Shown here: in pieces, positions 58,168 through 64,000 of the stretch
How positions within the stretch are numbered: the first letter of the stretch is position 1
How the letters are laid out: each line of letters begins with the position of its first letter
Assembly: GCA_903828675.1 (NCBI GenBank)
Contig: CAIKND010000097.1
Location: forward strand, 1 to 64,000
Reading direction: 5' to 3'
Source: an uncultured Acidobacteriaceae bacterium
GTDB taxonomy: Bacteria > Acidobacteriota > Terriglobia > Terriglobales > Acidobacteriaceae
DNA: 64,000 nucleotides
The notes under the pieces: generated by a model
The model's database searches: none
What the model was told of the DNA's origin: nothing
The model's input: the letters and a program-made list of their open reading frames with translations, nothing else
Translations under genes and position numbers: made by a program

Positions 58168-60683
58168 GGAACCAGCCGCAGCGTGTGTTTGGTCTGGGCC
58201 GCCACCGCTGCCGGTGTAAACGGCAGTGCAAACGTCGTTCCCCCGTACCAGTCGTTCCACTGGTCGCGGAAGTAGGGACTCAGCGGATCGCCGCTCTCGC
58301 CCAGCGCAATGTTCTCCGTTGACCCGTCCACGTTGCTCCAGTCCATGGTGAAGCGTTGCGATGGCCCAAAGGTGCGGCCCACCTGCTTCACCGTCGTAGT
58401 GTCGCCGCTCTGCGGTTGCGGCCCGGTTCCGGCCACGCGCCCAATGAGCGGCAGAAACCCGGCCAGCGGATGTTCGATGTCCACCACGTGCCAGCTTCCG
58501 TACGTCCACTTGGCCACATCGCCCGGAGCCTTGCCGTCCTTCATGCCCTTGCGCACTGCCTCGGTCAACAGCGCGTCCCAGTTCTTGAACTCTTTCGGGA
58601 GCCACTCCGGCTTGGCGTGCATCACAATCTCTTCCTCGGCAAAGTCGGCCTCCATCCAGCGGTAATCCGCCGCGTCCTTGCCCAGCTTCGGTTCCAGAAT
58701 CAGCGGCCACAGCGCCTTCCGCGCCTGGGTCACAATCGACGCCGCCACGGAGTCCGGCGTCAGCTTTCCATCCCAGCTCCGCATCAGGTCGGCGGCCTTG
58801 CGCAGCCGGTCATCCGTGCCATCGGTCTGGTCAATCGCGTAAGCCAGCCGCTGCCCCAGCTCCTGGTCCACCTCGCTGTACACATCCGTCTGCACCGCCA
58901 GCATGTCTTTCGGCGTCAGCCCGTCCCGCCCGTCCAAGGATTTATAAATCCGCTCGACGCGATAGGGATCGATCCACTCCAGCGCCAGCGGATAGGCCGA
59001 ACTCTCCGTCGTCACGCGCGCATTGGCCGTGGCCAGAAAGCCTGACGGCGGATCGGCCGCATTGGGCAACTGGTCAAACGGCATGTACCCCTGCCATTCG
59101 TGTTTCGGGTCTTGTCCCGCGCCATCCCGAATCGGCAGGGCGCGCAGCCCCACTGGCCGTATCGGCACTTTGCCGATCGCGTGATAAGCAATATGCCCCT
59201 GGTCGTCCGAGTACACCACGTTCTGCGTCGGCCAGCACCACGCTCCCAGCGCCGCCGAAAACTCCGTCCAGTTCGCCGCCGTATCGAGCTCGTAAAGCGG
59301 CATCGCGTTCAACGCCGGGTCATACAGCGTCCACTTCAGCGCAATCGCCCGCGTCTCCTTCGGCAAAATCGAATTCAGCAGCGGCCCGTGCGCAGTCGAT
59401 TGCACATCAAGCTGCACGTCTTTTCCGCCGCGCACTTTGATGACTTCGTGATCCACGCTGAGCGGCTTCCATGTGGCATCGTTGTCCTGATAATTCCCCT
59501 TGCCGTCCAGCTTCTCAATGTAAAGATCCTGCACATCGGCCATCAGCGCCGTAAATCCCCAGGCCACGTGTTCGTTGTGCCCGGCAATCACAAACGGCAA
59601 CCCCGGCAGCGTCACTCCGGCTGCGTGAAACCCCGGCGCTTTTAAATCCGCCATAAACCAGATGTTGGGCTCGGTCAGCCCCAGGTGCATATCGTTCGAC
59701 AGCAGCGGCTTTCCGCTGGCCGTATGCCTGCCCGCCACCACCCAGTTATTTGACCCCGCCGCGCATCCATCGCACGTAGGCAGCCCCATCAGCGCCCTCA
59801 GCGCCCTCGGGTCCACCCCGGCAGGCAATGCCGCTGGTGGCGTACTCATCGTCTCCGTCGGCTCATCCTCTTCGTCCTCGTCGCCGCTCTTTGACGGCGT
59901 CGGCTCCGCATGAGGCTGGCTCAGATCCAGAAGGATCCCCGTCGGCGGATGATCCCGCCACGACCCCACCGGGTAAAGATCGCCTTCCAGCCTGGGATTG
60001 TTCAGCTTGGCCGCAATCCGCTCCCGCGCCAGCTTCGTCTCCCAGTGCGTGTCCAGCATCTGCACCATCATCAGCCCAATGCTCACCGAGTCCACGCCGC
60101 TCCACGGCTCCGGTCGGTAGGCCAGCAGCCGGAACTCCGCCGGCAGCGATCCCCGGTGCTGCTCAATGTAGAGATTCACTCCCCGCGCATAGGCGTCCAT
60201 CCGCGCCCGGTCGGCGGCAGGCAGGTTCCCATACACCCGCCGCGCGGTATTGCGGAACTGCAGCACACGCTGCGCCCTATCGTGCTCCACCAGGGACGAG
60301 CCCAGCACCTCCGCCAGTTCGCCATTGGCGTTGCGCCGGAAGGCGTCCATCTGCCACAGCCGGTCCTGCGCCGTCACATAGCCCTGCGCCACGAAAAGAT
60401 CGTCCTGGCTGGCCGCCTCAATGTGCGGAACCCCATGGCCGTCCCGCCGCACCGTCACCGCGGCCGAAAGCCCACTCAGATGCACATCGCCGTCCACCAC
60501 CGGCAGCCCCGAGATCTCAGCCGATCGAAGCCACAGCACGCCCACGCACGCCAGCAGCAAAACCAGCGTTACCAGCACACCCGCGGTCCAAAGCAGGATC
60601 CGCCCCCAGCGGCGTTTGTGTTTACGGGGAAGTCGAGCCGCGCCAACGGCACGTGCCTGGTGCATCGAATCGATGTCTGTCAT
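58164..60683 (-). CDS. Penicillin acylase-family N-terminal nucleophile hydrolase
   Basis: The protein has 839 residues. One transmembrane helix lies at about 29-51 (ILLWTAGVLVTLVLLLACVGVLW). The alpha segment runs to a linker with an acidic stretch (about 265-280). Autocleavage would occur at Gly310-Ser311 in CAAGSNNWVVAG, exposing Ser311 as nucleophile. The beta segment has SNDMHLGLTEPNIWF and GHNEHVAWGFTALMAD. The substrate may be an acyl-amide such as an N-acyl homoserine lactone or lipid amide, not necessarily penicillin. The stop overlaps the start of the membrane gene. Confidence 0.92.
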   Translation of the reverse strand: MTDIDSMHQARAVGAARLPRKHKRRWGRILLWTAGVLVTLVLLLACVGVLWLRSAEISGLPVVDGDVHLSGLSAAVTVRRDGHGVPHIEAASQDDLFVAQGYVTAQDRLWQMDAFRRNANGELAEVLGSSLVEHDRAQRVLQFRNTARRVYGNLPAADRARMDAYARGVNLYIEQHRGSLPAEFRLLAYRPEPWSGVDSVSIGLMMVQMLDTHWETKLARERIAAKLNNPRLEGDLYPVGSWRDHPPTGILLDLSQPHAEPTPSKSGDEDEEDEPTETMSTPPAALPAGVDPRALRALMGLPTCDGCAAGSNNWVVAGRHTASGKPLLSNDMHLGLTEPNIWFMADLKAPGFHAAGVTLPGLPFVIAGHNEHVAWGFTALMADVQDLYIEKLDGKGNYQDNDATWKPLSVDHEVIKVRGGKDVQLDVQSTAHGPLLNSILPKETRAIALKWTLYDPALNAMPLYELDTAANWTEFSAALGAWCWPTQNVVYSDDQGHIAYHAIGKVPIRPVGLRALPIRDGAGQDPKHEWQGYMPFDQLPNAADPPSGFLATANARVTTESSAYPLALEWIDPYRVERIYKSLDGRDGLTPKDMLAVQTDVYSEVDQELGQRLAYAIDQTDGTDDRLRKAADLMRSWDGKLTPDSVAASIVTQARKALWPLILEPKLGKDAADYRWMEADFAEEEIVMHAKPEWLPKEFKNWDALLTEAVRKGMKDGKAPGDVAKWTYGSWHVVDIEHPLAGFLPLIGRVAGTGPQPQSGDTTTVKQVGRTFGPSQRFTMDWSNVDGSTENIALGESGDPLSPYFRDQWNDWYGGTTFALPFTPAAVAAQTKHTLRLVP

Positions 60684-60781
60684 AGGTCAACAACAGGATA
60701 ACGCCATGCGCCTCGCGGCTCTGAGCAGCGCACGGGCAACTGGCCTTCGCAACCCATTCGACACGCTCGGTTTTCGACCTC

Positions 60782-61945
60782 TCAAGCCGTCAGTTGTTCC
60801 GCCTCTGTAACTAAAGCGCTCCTGCGTCCGTAGATCACCAGTAGCGCCACCAGCAGCAGCAGGATCACGCCCAGCACCAGCAGGCTGCCCTCCGGCCCGT
60901 CCGCGCCGCCGGTCCAAAAAGCCGAGCGCGCAGGATCGGGACTGGTGCTCAGGTAGTGCCCCTGTGCGGGCATGCCGCTGTCGGCCGTGCCGTAGAAATA
61001 GGTCTCCGCCCAGTCCCACGCCGCATGGCAGCCAATCGCCCACCACGCCGAACCGGTAACCCAGATGCTCACGCAGAACACAAACCCGATCGCGGCGGCG
61101 GCAAAAATCCCAATCCAGTTCTCGCCGTTGTTGCCGGTATGAATAAATCCGAAAATCGTCGACGTAACCCAGGCCGCTTGCCAGAAGCCGGCGCCCTTCG
61201 TCTTGTTCAGTTGCAGCATCAGGCAGGGGACCAGCCCCAGCAAAGCCACGGCATACACGCCCCACACCCCGTTGCCCCTGGCCCGCAACACCAGGTCCAC
61301 GCAAATCAGAGCCTCAATCCCAAGCGCCCACCAGAAGTTGATGCCCCTGGTTAGCGTGAACTGCAGATAGCAGCGGAACAGGCCCTCTTCCACGCAGCCC
61401 ACCAGCAGAAACGCGCAGCCCCACAGCGCGGCGTACTTCGCCACATCGGCTCCGGTCAGCGCGATGGCTCCAAAGTGCAGCCAGCCGCCTGCACACAGCG
61501 CCCCCACCAGCACCGACAGGCCCAGGAATCCGGCTGCCAGCCCGGAGAGAAGGTGCGCCCCCCGCCGCGGCCCGGTCAGGTTAAAGGCCAGCAGGTTCTT
61601 CCGCCGCTCAATCAGCGCCACCAGCGCCGCAGCTCCCAACATCGCCAGAAACGGAATCAACTCTCCGAACAGCGTTGCTGAAGCCGTGAGGTGGCCTTTC
61701 TGGTCTACAAGATGCATGGCTAAGAACGCGAATCCCACAACCGATGAGAACAGAGCCAGCAGAGCGGCAAAGATCAGCACCGACCAGCCGGCCCGCAGCC
61801 CTTCGTCGCCGCTGAACACCCAGCCAAGACCACGGGTTTCCGGCGCCTCCACGGTGCCCGCCAACACGTCCGGTGAAAGTGATAATTCCGTGGCCGCCTC
61901 GGTGGGCGGTGCTTCGGGCAACGTGGGTTCAATCTCCGGCTCCAT
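60782..61945 (-). CDS. CPBP-family intramembrane glutamic endopeptidase (Abi/Rce1-like)
   Basis: From ATG 61945 (AAGGAGG upstream) the protein has 387 residues. An acidic, Pro-rich cytoplasmic tail of about 40 residues precedes about eight transmembrane helices. The active-site motifs are CVEEGLFR (Glu186-Glu187..Arg191), FGFIHTGN and GCHAAWDW. Bacterial members cleave prenylated or other membrane substrates, or support protein maturation. The start at 62014 would add 23 residues without a ribosome-binding site. Confidence 0.88.
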   Translation of the reverse strand: MEPEIEPTLPEAPPTEAATELSLSPDVLAGTVEAPETRGLGWVFSGDEGLRAGWSVLIFAALLALFSSVVGFAFLAMHLVDQKGHLTASATLFGELIPFLAMLGAAALVALIERRKNLLAFNLTGPRRGAHLLSGLAAGFLGLSVLVGALCAGGWLHFGAIALTGADVAKYAALWGCAFLLVGCVEEGLFRCYLQFTLTRGINFWWALGIEALICVDLVLRARGNGVWGVYAVALLGLVPCLMLQLNKTKGAGFWQAAWVTSTIFGFIHTGNNGENWIGIFAAAAIGFVFCVSIWVTGSAWWAIGCHAAWDWAETYFYGTADSGMPAQGHYLSTSPDPARSAFWTGGADGPEGSLLVLGVILLLLVALLVIYGRRSALVTEAEQLTA

Positions 61946-62157
61946 TGAGCCTCCTTGCGTTGAGTCTGAATCGTTTGTGCAGAAATGTACTGATGGAAAG
62001 ATACTCTGAAACATGCTCTACGGAATAGCCTTGCGGTGGGTTCCCTAGAGATTGGCTGGCATCCCTTCGCACTGCCCCGCCTTGACACAAGCGGCCAAGC
62101 CCTTGATGCTTAACAGTTCCGGCTAAATGTAATTCCGGCTCAGGAGGAACTCAGCTT
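61946..62157. other. Divergent intergenic region CPBP/DHH
   Basis: About 210 bp without a gene. The sequence AATTCCGGCTCAGGAGGAA upstream of the DHH gene holds its ribosome-binding site. No convincing promoter was picked out. Confidence 0.3.
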
Positions 62158-63144
62158 TTGCGGGTTCGCGTCTTTTATCACGACAAATGCTTCGATGGAG
62201 CTTGCTCAGCCTCGCTGTTCACGCGTTTCCACCGCGAATGCATCGCCCCAGCCGCCACTTACGAGTATCACGGCCTAGTTCACCGCGCCGGCGCGCTGTT
62301 TGACGAGAACGAGTTTACCGGCGACGAAAACGCCATAGTTGACTTCAAATACTCGGCATCGCCGCGGATTACCTGGTGGTTCGATCATCACCAGTCGGCC
62401 TTCCTCAACCCTCAGGACCAGCAGAACTTCCTGGACTGCAAACAGGACCCCGAGTGCGGCGATCGCAAGTTCTTCGACCCTCTCTACACCTCCTGCACCA
62501 GTTTTCTGGCCCACATCGCGTCCACTCGCTTCGGTTTTGGCACCGCTCCGGTCGCAGAGCTCATTCACTGGGCCAACATCGTGGACGGCGCAAAGTATGA
62601 GAGCCCCGAGTCGGCCGTCGAAATGGCGGCTCCGGCCATGAAGCTCACCCTCATCATCGAGGCCTCCCAGGACCCCGAGTTCAACCCGCGGCTTATTCCG
62701 CTGCTTACCGAGATGCCCCTCGCCGAGGTGCTCAGCCAGCCCTTCGTGGCCAACCTTCTGCCGCCGCTGCTCGAGCGCCACAAGGAAGCACTCGAGCTGA
62801 TTCGCAGCCGCGCCGAAGAGCGCGACGGCACCATCTTCTTCGACATCACCGACCACCCGCTCGAGGGGTTCAACAAGTTCATTCCCTACTACCTCTATCC
62901 AAACGCCGTCTATTCCATCGGTCTGTCGAAGTCAAGCTTCCGCACCAAGGTGGCGGTCGGCTCGAACCCGTGGACCAAGGCCGATCCGACAAAAATGGTG
63001 AACCTGGCCCAGGTATGCGAGCGCTACGGCGGCGGCGGTCATGCGCGCGTCGGAGCCATCAGCTTTCCTCCCGATCAGGAAGTGAAAGCCCGCGAAGCAG
63101 CCGCGGAGATCGTAGCGGAACTCCGCCAGAACCACCCGTTTTAA
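62158..63144 (+). CDS. DHH-family phosphoesterase
   Basis: The 328-residue protein starts at TTG 62158, because the first catalytic motif (FYHDKCFDGACSA, residues 6-18) begins at once and AGGAGGAA lies at normal spacing. The DHH motif FDHHQSAF is at about 75-82, a further Asp in IVDFKYS, and the C-terminal DHHA1-like RYGGGGHARVGAISF. Such enzymes include nanoRNases, c-di-nucleotide phosphodiesterases and oligoribonuclease-like proteins. Which of these applies cannot be decided. Confidence 0.9.
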   Translation: MRVRVFYHDKCFDGACSASLFTRFHRECIAPAATYEYHGLVHRAGALFDENEFTGDENAIVDFKYSASPRITWWFDHHQSAFLNPQDQQNFLDCKQDPECGDRKFFDPLYTSCTSFLAHIASTRFGFGTAPVAELIHWANIVDGAKYESPESAVEMAAPAMKLTLIIEASQDPEFNPRLIPLLTEMPLAEVLSQPFVANLLPPLLERHKEALELIRSRAEERDGTIFFDITDHPLEGFNKFIPYYLYPNAVYSIGLSKSSFRTKVAVGSNPWTKADPTKMVNLAQVCERYGGGGHARVGAISFPPDQEVKAREAAAEIVAELRQNHPF

Positions 63145-63200
63145 GCCGGCCGAGGGCGATGCACGAGAGTGCTTTCGATGCCAGTGTGAACAACATTTTG

Positions 63201-63250
63201 GGTGCCCCATCCTCGCCGCGTTTTTGTTTTTGCGGCTAGGGTGGGATGGC
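63201..63250 (+). repeat. Intergenic hairpin, GTGCCCCAT...GGGTGGGATGG type
   Basis: GGTGCCCCATCCTCGCCGCG, a T-rich loop, then GCGGCTAGGGTGGGATGG form a long imperfect hairpin 60 bp after the DHH gene. It shares the TGCCCCAT opening with the hairpins at 43164. It could terminate the DHH transcript. Confidence 0.5.
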
Positions 63251-63310
63251 AGTAGCCCTGATCTTGGTCCCTTGTTGAAACTGCATTTTTGCTTCTCGTC
63301 AGGAGCTTTG

Positions 63311-63376
63311 AGTCAGGGCACGACTTCAGCCGTGCCGCAAGCGGTTGAAGATATGGTCGGGCTTCACAGGCTGCGG
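63311..63376 (+). repeat. REP-like element, copy 3
   Basis: AGTCAGGGCACGACTTCAGC followed by CGTGCCGCAAGCGG and a degraded second part (GGGCTTCACAGG). It aligns with copies 2 and 4 in the first 25 bp. Confidence 0.7.
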
Positions 63377-63404
63377 AAAAACTCACCCGGAGCCGCAATA
63401 GGCG

Positions 63405-63470
63405 TCAGGGCACGACTTTAGTCGTGCCGCGACTAATTGAAAATAAGCGATGGCTTTAGCCCCTGAGGGA
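63405..63470 (+). repeat. REP-like element, copy 4
   Basis: GTCAGGGCACGACTTTAGTC with a perfect hairpin GGCACGACT-TT-AGTCGTGCC, then ATGGCTTTAGCCCCTGAGGG. It follows copy 3 directly in tandem, 30 bp apart. Confidence 0.8.
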
Positions 63471-63533
63471 ATGTTCCGCGGTCAATTTGCGCTCCCTCTG
63501 CCCAATCCCGCATGAGGCTGAAGGGAGACGCCG

Positions 63534-63990
63534 ATGTTCGACTCGAACTGGAATGACGGCCAATCAGTTTACTTGGCGATCGTCCTGGCGATGATTTCGG
63601 CAATTGGGTATTTGCTGATCCGAGCCTTTCGCCGCAGGGGTGAGAGACCATGGCCCGCAGTTTTTTGTCGGTATATACAACATTCTCCTTTTACTCTTGT
63701 ACCTCCTCGGAATGACCACGCAGATAGGGTGGGAAGGCTTTGGCTTCACGCCGCTCTTCGCACTAACTTCTCCGTGGAGTTGGCTCTTTATGTGGCTTGC
63801 TTCCCAGACGAAAGTTCTTGATTCCAACTTCTTGGGCAGCGGACTTCAAGGGACGTTCTTGAGCATCTTTGTTGCGTTCAACATCCTGGCCGCATCAGCC
63901 AATAGCTGCATTCTCTATTTCTTTCTTAGGCGAAGACAGCGAAAGCTGGCTGAAGACGCGGCGTGGGAGCAGGCAAGGTGCAACCGATAG
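63534..63990 (+). pseudogene. Small membrane protein, probably split by a frameshift
   Basis: An ATG at 63534 with AAGGGAGA upstream encodes a plausible N-terminus with a transmembrane helix (VYLAIVLAMISAIGYLLIRAF), but after about residue 40 this frame becomes unlike a protein and stops at 63821. The next frame (63640-63990) then gives a convincing membrane protein: NILLLLLYLLGMTTQIGWEG, GFTPLFALTSPWSWLFMWLA and a third helix near its end. The switch lies close to a run of six T at about 63661-63666. A sequencing error, a genuine frameshift mutation, programmed shifting, or two overlapping genes (the second from GTG 63640) are all possible. Confidence 0.55.
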
Positions 63991-64000
63991 ACGCATTCTC

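Noticed and set aside
58168..58710. N-terminal extension of the membrane-protein reading frame up to 58710
   Set aside because: It lies wholly inside the penicillin acylase gene, is Gly/Arg-rich shadow sequence, and the ATG at 58167 has the expected ATGA coupling.

Overview
The window reads as chromosomal DNA of an acidobacterium (Acidobacteriota, probably the Terriglobia/Acidobacteriaceae side). This is inferred from the Oar-type TonB-dependent receptor with an N-terminal carboxypeptidase-regulatory-like domain, a membrane-anchored winged-helix regulator of a type I associate with acidobacteria, BshC, an F1 operon without the a and c subunits, and a very dense set of intergenic REP-like elements. 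No rRNA, tRNA, CRISPR array, insertion sequence or phage gene was seen. Genes are densely packed, GC-rich and mostly intact.

Layout. 0.2-1.7 kb: a HigBA/RelE-type toxin-antitoxin pair and a NYN-domain protein. 1.9-5.3 kb: acetyl-CoA synthetase and, upstream of it, a ToxR-like one-component regulator. 5.9-17.7 kb: a polysaccharide-utilisation locus transcribed divergently from that regulator (TonB-dependent receptor, two tandem heparinase II/III-like lyases, GH105 unsaturated glucuronyl hydrolase, PL8 lyase). 18.4-25.1 kb: F1 ATP synthase operon atpF'-atpF-atpH-atpA-atpG-atpD-atpC on the minus strand. 25.5-39.3 kb: housekeeping and hypothetical genes (esterase, bshC, two NUDIX hydrolases, cold-shock protein, polX, gltA, hflX-hfq). 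39.5-53.5 kb: a DegT aminotransferase, then a hexuronate/hexarate catabolic region (GarR-type reductase, HpcH-type aldolase, hexarate MFS transporter, mannonate dehydratase, glucarate dehydratase, galactarate dehydratase, SMP-30 lactonase, GH35 beta-galactosidase). 53.7-64 kb: chagasin-like inhibitor, small conserved proteins, DUF59 protein, polyprenyl synthase, membrane protein, penicillin acylase, CPBP protease, DHH phosphoesterase and a probably frameshifted small membrane protein.

How the genes fit together. The first locus should import or depolymerise an acidic, uronate-containing polysaccharide by beta-elimination and unsaturated-uronyl hydrolysis. The second supplies a nearly complete route from hexarates to pyruvate and glycerate (GudD/GarD, aldolase, GarR) plus mannonate dehydratase. 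Acs and gltA would carry acetate and acetyl-CoA onward. The link between the two loci is inferred, not shown.

Most unusual non-genic signal: six intergenic elements (three inside the atp operon, one just upstream of its promoter, one beside bshC, one after the polyprenyl synthase). Each is built of tandem 7-nt words forming two facing arms, and each sits 0-4 bp after a stop codon. The word differs between elements, but the period of seven, the inverted layout and the placement are shared. One has a perfect 24-bp inverted repeat. A separate REP-like family (four copies of a GGCACGACTT-type hairpin pair) marks the hexarate cluster and the right end.
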